A stretch of DNA of 64,000 nt from VXPQ01 sp965223485 (GTDB lineage: Bacteria; Bacteroidota; Rhodothermia; Rhodothermales; VXPQ01): positions 1,922,001 through 1,986,000 of the forward strand of contig OZ244993.1 of assembly GCA_965223485.1 (NCBI GenBank), written 5' to 3'. Every line of letters starts with the position of its first letter. Position 1 is the first letter of the stretch. A program made the position numbers and the translations under genes. The notes beneath the pieces were generated by a model. It did not search any database. It saw only the letters and a list, made by a program, of their open reading frames with translations, and was not told the DNA's origin. Positions 34,235 through 42,340 of this stretch are shown here, one piece after another.

Positions 34235-36164
34235 TAAGCGACACAGGGGAAGCTGTTTTTCCGGGTTGCTGCGGCACATCTTCTGCGTAAGGGGATGGGT
34301 GTGCGTGGCGGCGTTTTGCTGGGCCGGCGTTGTACAGGCGCAAACATATTCTCTGGATGCGCCATCTCTGATGCTTCGCGGCAAGGCTTTCGACGTGCGT
34401 GTGGAAGGTGTTCGGGCAGATGCCGATTCAGCGGCCGTGTTCAAAGTACGGATTGGGGAAGAAGCGCCCCGAGCGCTGGAAGCTTCGCCGGACGGGGAGG
34501 TATATCTGCGCGATGCGGAAGTTGCATCGACAGGCTCCGTGTCGGTCGAATTGCTGCGCAACGGGCAGGTGGTCGCGCAGGCCGGGATGCATGTCATTCC
34601 CGGATGGCTTTCTATTATCCCCCCCCTCATAGCCATTGCCGCCGCACTGATTTTGCGGCAGGTCATTCCCGCCCTGTTTCTGGGGATTCTGGTGGGGGCA
34701 TGGGTTGCGCAGGGAATGGGGTTGACCGCATTGTGGCTGGGGCTTCTCGATACGTTTCAAGTGTATGTGCTCGCCGCGCTGGTCGACCCCGGTCACGGCG
34801 CCATTATCCTTTTTTCGCTCATGATCGGGGGCATGGTGGGCATCATTTCGCGCAACGGAGGGATGCAGGATATCGTCGAACGCATTGTCCGCCGGACCCG
34901 CTCGCCGCGCAAGGCGCAGGTAGCTACGGGGGTATTGGGCCTGCTTGTCTTTTTCGACGATTACGCCAATACGCTCGTGGTCGGCAACACGATGCGTTCG
35001 GTGACGGACCGGTTTAACGTCTCGCGCGAGAAGCTGGCGTATATCGTGGATTCCACGGCAGCGCCCGTTGCCTGTCTTGCGCTTGTTACGACATGGATCG
35101 GCTACGAGGTCGGTCTGATCGGCGTTGCTGTGGAGAATCTGGAAGGTTTCAGCGAGTCGGCCTATTCGATATTTTTGCAATCGATCCCGTATAGCTTTTA
35201 TCCGATCCTTGCCATTTTCTTCGTGTTCTGCGTAGCCGTATCCGCCCGGGATTTTGGTCCGATGTACCGCGCGGAACAAAGAGCTCGTCTTACCGGGCAG
35301 GTATTTTCTCCGGACGCCGTAATTGGTCAGGAAGAGGAGGGTCCTGCAGGCATGGTAGCCAAGACCGGTGTGAAATACCATGCCATGGACGCTGTGCTGC
35401 CGGTAGTCGTGCTGGTCGTATCGGTACTGGGAGGGCTCTATGCAACCGGGGAAGGCGATACCTTACAGGATATCATCGGGTCAGCAGATTCGTACAGTGC
35501 CCTGATGTGGGGGTCGTTGCTCGGCGTCATTACGGCAGTGGTATTGTCGCTCGGCCGTCGCACGCTGTCACTGAGCGAGACCGTCAATGCATGGTTCGCC
35601 GGCGTCAAGACGATGTTGCTGGCATGTATTATTCTGGTATTGGCCTGGGCGCTCTCGGAGATTACCACCGTAATCCATACGGCCGATTACCTTATTTCCA
35701 TACTGGGCGAATCGCTTCCGCCGGCCATTGTGCCTGTGCTGATCTTCGTTCTTGCGGCAGTGACCGCCTTTGCCACCGGGTCGAGCTGGGGGGCGATGGG
35801 TATTCTCATGCCGCTCGTGATTCCGCTTGTGTGGGCCATTCTTGAAATCAACGGCCTGACCGGCGGTGCGCATCACCACATTGTTTATTCTTCTGTGGCC
35901 TGCGTACTTACCGGAGCGGTCTGCGGAGACCATTGTTCTCCGATATCGGATACGACGATTCTCTCATCCATGGCGTCCGGGTGCGATCACATAGATCACG
36001 TACGCACCCAACTTCCGTACGCATTGTTTGTCGGAGTTGTCGCCATGCTGCTCTGCACCCTGCCGGCCGGATTCGGGTTCCCCTGGTGGGTCGGCATGGC
36101 GATAGGGGGTGGGGCGCTGTTTTTCGGGTTGCGGGTTTTCGGTAAGAGTATTCCTGAGGCATAA
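34227..36164 (+). CDS. NhaC-type Na+/H+ antiporter with periplasmic N-terminal domain
   Basis: About 645 residues from GTG at 34227, which overlaps the symporter end by 8 bp. Residues 15-37 form a signal peptide (ending VVQAQ), and residues 38-125 form a small soluble domain rich in beta-type sequence (LRGKAFDVRVEGV, GSVSVELLRNGQ) before the first membrane segment. The rest is an NhaC-family carrier: FFDDYANTLVVGNTMRSVTD, STAAPVACLALVTTWIGYE, AVTAFATGSSWGAMGILMPL and CGDHCSPISDTTILSS. It would exchange sodium for protons, removing sodium that enters with the neighbouring symporter. The soluble domain is not part of classical NhaC. Confidence 0.9.
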   Translation: MGNKRHRGSCFSGLLRHIFCVRGWVCVAAFCWAGVVQAQTYSLDAPSLMLRGKAFDVRVEGVRADADSAAVFKVRIGEEAPRALEASPDGEVYLRDAEVASTGSVSVELLRNGQVVAQAGMHVIPGWLSIIPPLIAIAAALILRQVIPALFLGILVGAWVAQGMGLTALWLGLLDTFQVYVLAALVDPGHGAIILFSLMIGGMVGIISRNGGMQDIVERIVRRTRSPRKAQVATGVLGLLVFFDDYANTLVVGNTMRSVTDRFNVSREKLAYIVDSTAAPVACLALVTTWIGYEVGLIGVAVENLEGFSESAYSIFLQSIPYSFYPILAIFFVFCVAVSARDFGPMYRAEQRARLTGQVFSPDAVIGQEEEGPAGMVAKTGVKYHAMDAVLPVVVLVVSVLGGLYATGEGDTLQDIIGSADSYSALMWGSLLGVITAVVLSLGRRTLSLSETVNAWFAGVKTMLLACIILVLAWALSEITTVIHTADYLISILGESLPPAIVPVLIFVLAAVTAFATGSSWGAMGILMPLVIPLVWAILEINGLTGGAHHHIVYSSVACVLTGAVCGDHCSPISDTTILSSMASGCDHIDHVRTQLPYALFVGVVAMLLCTLPAGFGFPWWVGMAIGGGALFFGLRVFGKSIPEA

Positions 36165-36170
36165 CGGGAG

Positions 36171-36512
36171 ATGACGGATTCCGACGACAGGCCCTGGGGC
36201 CGATGGGAAGAATACCTGAACGAACCGGAGTACCGGGTCAAGCGCCTTGTCGTTCATCCCGGGAAGCGGGTGTCTCTTCAGAAACATGCGCACCGCCGGG
36301 AGCACTGGGTAATTGTTTCCGGCGAAGGACGTTTTACCTTAAATGAGACGCAGCGCCGCGTGGCGACGGGAGATGCGCTTTTTATCGATACGGGAGATGT
36401 TCACCGCATCGAGAATGACGGGCGAGAACCGCTGATCATCATCGAGACTCAGCTTGGACTGTGTCTCGAAGACGACATCATTCGACTGGAGGATGATTTC
36501 GGGCGGGCCTGA
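36171..36512 (+). CDS. cupin-domain protein, phosphomannose isomerase type II-like
   Basis: A 113-residue single cupin like the C-terminal domain of type II phosphomannose isomerases (WGRWEEYLNEPEYRVKRLVVHPG). Metal ligands HAHRREHWVIVSGEG and, in the second motif, TGDVHRIEN are present. It starts 6 bp after the antiporter gene and may be co-transcribed. As it lacks the nucleotidyltransferase domain, it could be a stand-alone mannose-6-phosphate isomerase or a small sugar-binding cupin. Its stop codon TGA abuts the stop of the opposite gene, forming TGATCA. Confidence 0.85.
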   Translation: MTDSDDRPWGRWEEYLNEPEYRVKRLVVHPGKRVSLQKHAHRREHWVIVSGEGRFTLNETQRRVATGDALFIDTGDVHRIENDGREPLIIIETQLGLCLEDDIIRLEDDFGRA

Positions 36513-38480
36513 TCAGATCACGCGGTCCACGCCGCCATCGATAGGTACTTGCGCTCCCGTGGTGGCCCGAAACACATCGCCGGCCATGACGGAAATGAGG
36601 CGGCCCACATCCGCGGACCGTATTTCCGTCTTGAGGAGGTTTTTGGTTTTGTATTCCTCTACCGTCATGTTGTAGCGCCGCGCCGAGCGTTTTAGGGCTT
36701 CGTCGGTCCATAGCCCGGTGTCGAAGACCGCGTCCGGGTGTACGACATTCACGCGTACGCCGTCGGCGGCAAGCTCAAGCGCCGCTACGCGAGCCAACTG
36801 GGTGATGCCGGCCTTGCTGACCGAGTAAGCCGCTGCTCCCGGGCCGGGGGCGGCATAATTCCGCGATCCGACCACGATGATGGAGGGGCGCAACCCCAGC
36901 TTCAGGTAGGGGATCGCGATTTTCATAAACCGCTGCGTGGCGGTCAGGTTGACGGCCAGCATCCGGTTCCATGCAGCATCGTCTTGCTCCTCGATGCGTT
37001 CTCCCGACCGGAAGATACCTGCGTTGCAAACGATGATATCGAGGCCGCCGAATGTAGCCGCCACGTGATTCACAGCGGCCTGCACTGCGTTGTCATCGGT
37101 TACATCGCATACGATCCCGGTCATTCCTTCGAGGGCATCGACGACGCCGGGATTGATGTCTATTCCTACCACAGTGGCGCCGTCCCGGGCAAGGGCTTCG
37201 CATGCGGCTTTGCCGATACCGCTGCATGCGCCGGTGACGACGGCGATTTTCCCTTGATGTTCTTTTGCAGCGCCCCGTTTGCCCAGTTTTGCCTGTTCGA
37301 GCGACCAGTATTCCAGGTCGAAAATTTCCTGCTCCGACAAAGATTGCCATCCGCCGAGGGATTCGCCGGTTTGAATGGCCTGGCGGGTGTGGCGTGCAAT
37401 GTCGGTAACGATTTCGCATTCCCTGACACTGCTGCCGAAGGCAATGCACCCGTTTTCTTTCCAGACGGCCATACGTGGAGCCGCGTCGAGCATCTGCAGC
37501 CCCTCGGTTTTACGGGCTTCGTAATAGGCCGCATAGGCCCTTGAGAATTCGGCCACTTCGGGTACATCCTCGCCCGGCCGTTTGGCCACTATGGCGGGGA
37601 TGCGTTTGGTGCGGATTACATGATCCGGCGTGATGGGTCCCCGCGTGGCGATGTCGGCTATGTCCTTACGGCTTGCGTAGCCCTGAGCGCTTGCTGACCG
37701 GTCGAGCATGGCCAATTGCGCCGAGCCGCGCGCATCGGATACTGCCCGGCGGATACGCGCCAGATCCGGCAGGTTCACGTCGCGCTGCGTTTCGGCGTGT
37801 TTGGCCTGGCCATGGTCAGCGATATACGCTTCGGCCCGGCTCACCAGTTCGATCATGTTTTCGTAGGCCACCCGGGCGTCGTCGCTCCATGTGAATACGC
37901 CGTGGTGCATGAGGATGATACCTTTGTACCGGTCAATATCTATGTCCCGGATCGCTTCGTGCACCTGTTTGGCCAGGATAAAGCCGGGCATCACGTACGG
38001 CAGGATCAGGCAGTCGGAGCAGATATCCTGCATGATGGCTTCCCCCTGCGGATTATTCGTAAGGGTAACCATCGCATCGGCATGGGTATGATCGACGAAT
38101 TCGGCCGGAACGATGGCGTGCAGGATAGCCTCCACCGACGGCGACGGGGCGGACGGGTCCAGCATGAAAGAGCGCAATTGCCGCGTCATTTCCTCGTCGG
38201 ACAATGCTTCCAGGTCGGCCAGGCGTTTCGTTTCGTCGAGTCTTAGCGCAGGAAAACCCGGCTTCTCGATGGTTTTCAAATTCCACCCGCTGCCCTTGAC
38301 ATACAGTACCTCCACGTCGCGTCCCAGAAAATCCTGCACAACGGCCTTGACCGACGTATTGCCCCCTCCGTGCATTACCAGGTATTCGTCCGATCCCAGC
38401 AGGCGCGAAGTGTAGACGCGCAGCGCCAGATCGTCACCGGCGCAGGCTTCTGCCTCCCGATCATTCCACAAACTGTGCAT
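36513..38480 (-). CDS. bifunctional rhamnulose-1-phosphate aldolase/short-chain dehydrogenase-like
   Basis: A 655-residue fusion. The N-terminal part (about 1-400) is a class II aldolase domain of the RhaD type with the zinc histidines in VDHTHADAM and ILMHHGVFTW. The C-terminal part (about 405-655) is a short-chain dehydrogenase with the Rossmann motif VVTGACSGIGKAA, NAG at VCNAGIF and the catalytic Ser-Tyr-Lys in GSRNYAAPGPGAAAYSVSK. Proteins of this design split deoxysugar 1-phosphates such as L-rhamnulose-1-P and oxidise lactaldehyde or a related product. No rhamnose kinase or isomerase is nearby, so the true sugar is open. It is last of three same-strand genes (7 bp after the Tm-1-like gene) and ends tail-to-tail with the cupin. 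Confidence 0.9.
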   Translation of the reverse strand: MHSLWNDREAEACAGDDLALRVYTSRLLGSDEYLVMHGGGNTSVKAVVQDFLGRDVEVLYVKGSGWNLKTIEKPGFPALRLDETKRLADLEALSDEEMTRQLRSFMLDPSAPSPSVEAILHAIVPAEFVDHTHADAMVTLTNNPQGEAIMQDICSDCLILPYVMPGFILAKQVHEAIRDIDIDRYKGIILMHHGVFTWSDDARVAYENMIELVSRAEAYIADHGQAKHAETQRDVNLPDLARIRRAVSDARGSAQLAMLDRSASAQGYASRKDIADIATRGPITPDHVIRTKRIPAIVAKRPGEDVPEVAEFSRAYAAYYEARKTEGLQMLDAAPRMAVWKENGCIAFGSSVRECEIVTDIARHTRQAIQTGESLGGWQSLSEQEIFDLEYWSLEQAKLGKRGAAKEHQGKIAVVTGACSGIGKAACEALARDGATVVGIDINPGVVDALEGMTGIVCDVTDDNAVQAAVNHVAATFGGLDIIVCNAGIFRSGERIEEQDDAAWNRMLAVNLTATQRFMKIAIPYLKLGLRPSIIVVGSRNYAAPGPGAAAYSVSKAGITQLARVAALELAADGVRVNVVHPDAVFDTGLWTDEALKRSARRYNMTVEEYKTKNLLKTEIRSADVGRLISVMAGDVFRATTGAQVPIDGGVDRVI

Positions 38481-38487
38481 GGTTTCT

Positions 38488-39717
38488 CTATTGCTCGATC
38501 AGATGGATCAGCGTTTGTACGGCTTCCTCGATGAAGGCCGGATCTTCTGCGCCATAATCCAGCTCGCGTAATTCGATGGAGGCAGGCATGGTGCTGCGCA
38601 GCGTATCGAAGAAAACGGCGTCGCTTTCCTTGTTGGCAAGCGGCCCGCCGGGAATGGAATACCGGCTGACCCCCTGTAACGGCAGCATGAAAACGGTTTT
38701 TTGCTTGCTGTGAGCGAGGCGGCGGGTAATATCCCTGGCCACCTTGCGGATCTCGTCCGGTCCGAGGCGGGGGGCGAACACGACCGGGCTGTGGAAGACG
38801 TAGGCGTGATTCTTGTACGCTTCCGGTGCTTCGTTCGGGGTGTGCAGCAGCAGCCCGATGTGTTCAGCGCCGCCCGGGCAAATCACCTGCGGCAATCCCA
38901 GTTTGCCGGCTACGGTCAGGCGCTCGGGGTCGTGCGAAGCGCGTAATCCGTCGTATACGTCGTCGGCGATTTCTCCGAGGCCGTAGTCGAAGACCGCTTT
39001 GATGATACCTTCCCGCATCATCTGTTCCATGGCTCGTCCGCCCGCGCCGATCGCATGAAAGGTGATGACCTCGTACCCTGCTTCATGAAACAGGTCGATG
39101 GCGTGCATGGCTCCATAGGTCAGGACCCCAAGGTTTGTCATGCCGATGGTCCCCTTGCTGCCCGCTTCGGCGGTGATGGCGCGTTCGCTTTTTTGCGCCA
39201 TCCCCACGGCGGCTCCCGCAGCATTCGCCAGGATTTTTCTCGAGAATGGATTGAGGCCCAGGATATCGCTGACCGAGAACATCATGGTGATGTCCTTGAT
39301 ATCTACAAAGGGTTCGGTGTCTCCGGATGCTGCCGTCGAGAGCATGACTTTGGCAAATCCATAGGGTAGCGCCTGCATGACTTGCGAGCAGGTCGAGGTG
39401 CCCTGGGTGCCCCCCATAGCCAGCAGGGCGTGGATTTTGTTCTCCAGGACCAGATCCAGCAGTATTTTTTGCGCCCCCTGGACGAGATAGGGTCCGACGC
39501 TCTCGCGTGTGGGGCTTTGTAGCAATGCATCCGGGTCGCCTCCTCCCGTACGGATCACGGTTCCGGTGTCGATGTGGACAGGGACGGCTGCGGGTCCGAC
39601 TACGCCGATATTGACCAGCAGGGCTTCTTCTCCAAGGGCTTCGATTTCCTGGCGTATAAAGTCCGCTTCCGCGCCCTTCGTATCCATCGTGGCCAGTACG
39701 GCAATGGTTCTTGGCAT
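38488..39717 (-). CDS. Tm-1-like ATP-binding domain protein (UPF0261)
   Basis: A 409-residue protein of the UPF0261 family, related to the N-terminal, ATP-binding half of the tomato mosaic virus resistance protein Tm-1. Typical segments are IAVLATMDTKGAEADFI, LLAMGGTQGTSTCSQVMQAL, KVMLSTAASGD, GTIGMTNLGVLTYGAM, VITFHAIGAGGRAMEQMM and a closing PLQGVSRYSIPGGPL. It has no signal peptide. The biochemical role in bacteria is not established. Its gene lies 33 bp behind that of the TIM barrel matching the other half of Tm-1 and 7 bp before the aldolase/dehydrogenase, which points to a role in the same, probably sugar-related, pathway. Confidence 0.92.
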   Translation of the reverse strand: MPRTIAVLATMDTKGAEADFIRQEIEALGEEALLVNIGVVGPAAVPVHIDTGTVIRTGGGDPDALLQSPTRESVGPYLVQGAQKILLDLVLENKIHALLAMGGTQGTSTCSQVMQALPYGFAKVMLSTAASGDTEPFVDIKDITMMFSVSDILGLNPFSRKILANAAGAAVGMAQKSERAITAEAGSKGTIGMTNLGVLTYGAMHAIDLFHEAGYEVITFHAIGAGGRAMEQMMREGIIKAVFDYGLGEIADDVYDGLRASHDPERLTVAGKLGLPQVICPGGAEHIGLLLHTPNEAPEAYKNHAYVFHSPVVFAPRLGPDEIRKVARDITRRLAHSKQKTVFMLPLQGVSRYSIPGGPLANKESDAVFFDTLRSTMPASIELRELDYGAEDPAFIEEAVQTLIHLIEQ

Positions 39718-39750
39718 GATCGTGAGGCTTGCTGGCGATAAGTGTAGGCG

Positions 39751-40620
39751 TTACCCGGCCGGCTTATTGAAGCGCAGGGCGGCGAATTCCCGGGCCGCCG
39801 CCGATACGGCGCGTTCTATAGGGAGGCGTTCCGTGGAAGAGCCGGTCCAGAAACCATGTCCGGAAGTGTGGTCCAGCATGTATTGTGCATCGACCGGGTT
39901 CTCCATGGCGGCGCCGTGCGCAACGAGGATGACCTCGGGATGGACCTTACGTACAGCCTCATAGGCTTCTTCGGTCTGTTCGGCGGTTTCCTCGATGGTC
40001 AGCCCGCTGTCGTACCCCTTGAGTCCTCCTTTCGTCGTGCCCGCATGATAGCAGAAAATATGGGGTCTGGCCTGTTCGCACATGGCAAGCGCGTCTTCCA
40101 TGGTGAACGCCAGACCGATGGTCACCATGTTCATTTCTTCCCTGGCCAGTTTCAGCATCTTGATTTCATTCTGATAGGTGATGCCGGCGCTGGTCATCAC
40201 CCGGTAGATCTCGCTGTCGTGATCTACATAGCTGATAGAGGGGCCGATATTCGAAACCGACTGCACGCCCATGGCCTTGCAGTCGTTTAACACCATCCGC
40301 ATATCCTTGAGGGGATCGTTCGCATTCAGGCAGGCGCAGACGAAAGCATTGCCTTGCAGCGCAGGCATGATGTCTTCACGGGTGTAGTCCAGCGTTTGTT
40401 TGTTCGAGTCGAGGATGGGCCACATCATCGACATGGTGCCCATGCCGTTGGCGCGCAATCGCGCGCCGGAAAACGTATTGATACAATCGACGCCGGCGGA
40501 TTCCAGCAGTTTGGCGACCAGGCCACTTCCTGCACTGGCGATCATTATGGGAATACGCTGCGCCACCTTGGCCTGCAGGCCGGCGAGGATATGTTCTGTG
40601 GTAATGCGACGAGTGATCAT
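39751..40620 (-). CDS. phosphoenolpyruvate hydrolase family TIM-barrel protein
   Basis: A 289-residue TIM-barrel protein of the family formerly called TIM-barrel signal transduction protein (PF09370). Features: RIPIMIASAGSGLVAKLLE, AGVDCINTFSGARLRANG, VQSVSNIGPSISYVDHD, FCYHAGTTKGGLKGYD and ILVAHGAAMENPVDAQYM. It matches the C-terminal half of plant Tm-1. The name suggests a phosphoenolpyruvate-type substrate but activity is poorly known. It is first of the three-gene minus-strand unit, with a candidate promoter at 40671-40701. The C-terminus, with many conserved Gly and Ser, looks complete. Confidence 0.92.
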   Translation of the reverse strand: MITRRITTEHILAGLQAKVAQRIPIMIASAGSGLVAKLLESAGVDCINTFSGARLRANGMGTMSMMWPILDSNKQTLDYTREDIMPALQGNAFVCACLNANDPLKDMRMVLNDCKAMGVQSVSNIGPSISYVDHDSEIYRVMTSAGITYQNEIKMLKLAREEMNMVTIGLAFTMEDALAMCEQARPHIFCYHAGTTKGGLKGYDSGLTIEETAEQTEEAYEAVRKVHPEVILVAHGAAMENPVDAQYMLDHTSGHGFWTGSSTERLPIERAVSAAAREFAALRFNKPAG

Positions 40621-40670
40621 GGGTAGTGGAATCGTGGGGGTGGAATGCCGGAACTATCGTAAGGCAGCGT

Positions 40671-40701
40671 CAAAATAGGGTGTCCGGTGCAATAGGCCAA
40701 A
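40671..40701 (-). promoter_or_regulatory. candidate promoter of Tm-1-like operon
   Basis: Read on the minus strand: TTTG (40698-40701), 20 bp, then TATTTTG (40671-40677), about 50 bp before the start of the PEP-hydrolase-family gene. It is close to the Bacteroidota layout but has mismatches in the last bases. Confidence 0.35.
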
Positions 40702-40867
40702 CAGCCAAGGCTCGTCATTGGTTGTACAGCCGGGGATGCAAGATGCAGGGGGCTTTCTGCGGAACATTGCCGGGTGTTCGGGTAGAACCGAGCGATCCCA
40801 TGGCCGCCCCATGTTTTGAGCAGGATTCGGCTGTGGACCCCTATCGTTTCCTCCTTCCTGCCGGATC
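40702..40867. other. divergent intergenic region
   Basis: Rest of the 247-bp gap between the Tm-1-like operon and the PHP gene. It has no recognisable gene or hairpin, and no clear promoter for the PHP gene could be picked out. Confidence 0.4.
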
Positions 40868-41683
40868 ATGAAGGTCGATTTACATACGCACACCACCTGT
40901 TCCGACGGGACATGCACCCCCGCTGAACTGGTGCACAAGCTGCATGGATGCGGCTTGCGCGGTCTGGCCATTACGGATCACGATACGATCGCTGCGTTGC
41001 ACGAAGCCTGTCCCGTGGCGGATCGACTGGGGATCGAATTGATTCCCGGGGTTGAACTCAGCGTCAACATGGATCGTATCAAGATACATGTGCTGGGGTA
41101 TTGTTTCGATCCGGCGAACGAGCGCCTGAACGAGCGGCTCGCAGCGTTGCAGGGGCAGCGCAGGGAGCGCATGTTTGCGATCCTCGATCGCCTGGAGGCG
41201 TTAGGGGCGCCGCTCGATGCCTCAGACGTATTGAATCGGGCGCGCAATGGATCGGTGGGACGTCCTCATGTGGCGCAGGCGCTTGCGGACGCTGGCTATG
41301 TGACATCGTACAGAGAGGCGTTCAGACGTTATTTGCACGACGAGGGTCCGGCGTACGTGCCGAAGCCGCCGTTTACGGCCCGGGAGGGTATTGCCTTGCT
41401 GCACGCCGCAGGCGGGGTGGCCGTCCTTGCCCATCCGGGAGTGGGGATACATGCCGGCGCGATCACCCGGCTTGTGGAGCTCGGGCTGGACGGGATCGAG
41501 ACGGTGCATCCTTCTCATACGCGCGTCATGACCTTCGAGTATGAATATCTTGCCGAAAAACTTGGCCTGATCCAGACAGGAGGATCGGATTATCATGGGT
41601 TGCGCAAGGAGGAAGCACAGAATTTGCTGCGGTATAGCGTTCCGTACGATAGGCTGGAGTCAATGCGCCGGATGGCGGCGTAA
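40868..41683 (+). CDS. PHP-domain phosphoesterase (RNase AM/TrpH-like)
   Basis: A 271-residue PHP protein. Metal motifs are in order: DLHTHTTCSDGT at residues 4-15, ITDHDT, the Glu in IPGVELSV, VLAHPGV and the closing GGSDYHG. This set of ligands and the size match the YciV/TrpH group, which includes the RNase AM 5'-3' exonuclease and 3',5'-nucleotide bisphosphate phosphatase. It is cytosolic. It is followed by lumazine synthase after 82 bp, which may be a separate unit. Confidence 0.9.
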   Translation: MKVDLHTHTTCSDGTCTPAELVHKLHGCGLRGLAITDHDTIAALHEACPVADRLGIELIPGVELSVNMDRIKIHVLGYCFDPANERLNERLAALQGQRRERMFAILDRLEALGAPLDASDVLNRARNGSVGRPHVAQALADAGYVTSYREAFRRYLHDEGPAYVPKPPFTAREGIALLHAAGGVAVLAHPGVGIHAGAITRLVELGLDGIETVHPSHTRVMTFEYEYLAEKLGLIQTGGSDYHGLRKEEAQNLLRYSVPYDRLESMRRMAA

Positions 41684-41765
41684 CATTCCACGCGCCATAC
41701 AGGATGACGATTGCAGCGCACCCGGCTGCAACCGTTTCTGACATTTCCTTTTTTCGAGAAAAGCC

Positions 41766-42239
41766 GTGCCCGAAGTTCTTACAGGTTCGCATGATGCGGG
41801 GGAAGCCCGCTTCGGCGTGGTCGTCAGCCGTTTCAACGAACCGGTTACGGAGCGCCTGCTCGCGGGAGCGCTCGAAGCGCTTGAAGCCCACGGAGTGGAT
41901 CTCGACCGGACCACCGTAGCGTGGTGCCCCGGGGCGGTGGAGATTCCACTCGTTGCTCGCAAATTGGCAGGAACCGGATCGTACGATGCGATTATTTGTC
42001 TTGGGGCCGTGATTCGCGGCGAAACGCCCCATTTTGATTTCGTATGCCATGCGGCTTCGGATGGTACGACACGAACCGCCCTCGATATGGGTTTGCCGAT
42101 TGTTTGTGGTGTGCTTACGACGGATACGGCCGAACAGGCGCTCGCACGATCCGGGGGGAAAAAGGGAAACAAAGGCGCCGACGCCGCCATTGCGGCGATT
42201 GAAATGGTCAACCTGTTACGCGAAATCGAGCGGCAATGA
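41766..42239 (+). CDS. ribH: 6,7-dimethyl-8-ribityllumazine synthase
   Basis: A 157-residue enzyme for the next-to-last step of riboflavin synthesis. It starts with GTG at 41766; no better ATG is in frame near it. Core blocks: FGVVVSRFNEPVTERLLAGAL, VAWCPGAVEIPLVA, CLGAVIRGETPHFDFV with the active-site His, and GVLTTDTAEQALARSGG. It is the right length and should form pentamers or icosahedra. No other rib gene is nearby and no FMN riboswitch precedes it. Confidence 0.95.
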   Translation: MPEVLTGSHDAGEARFGVVVSRFNEPVTERLLAGALEALEAHGVDLDRTTVAWCPGAVEIPLVARKLAGTGSYDAIICLGAVIRGETPHFDFVCHAASDGTTRTALDMGLPIVCGVLTTDTAEQALARSGGKKGNKGADAAIAAIEMVNLLREIERQ

Positions 42240-42340
42240 CATTGCTTCGCCACGTCACCGACTATTGCGTTAGAGTAGGCCGGCTTTTCGTGCGGCGGTG
42301 CGTCCTGTTTGGTTTCCCGTTCCCGATCCGACACTTCGAC

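Noticed and set aside
38488..39717. Assigning an antiviral function to the Tm-1-like protein
   Set aside because: The link to plant virus resistance is through homology only; the operon context here is metabolic and nothing points to phage defence.
41684..41765. FMN riboswitch before ribH
   Set aside because: Only 82 bp and none of the conserved RFN sequence blocks are visible.
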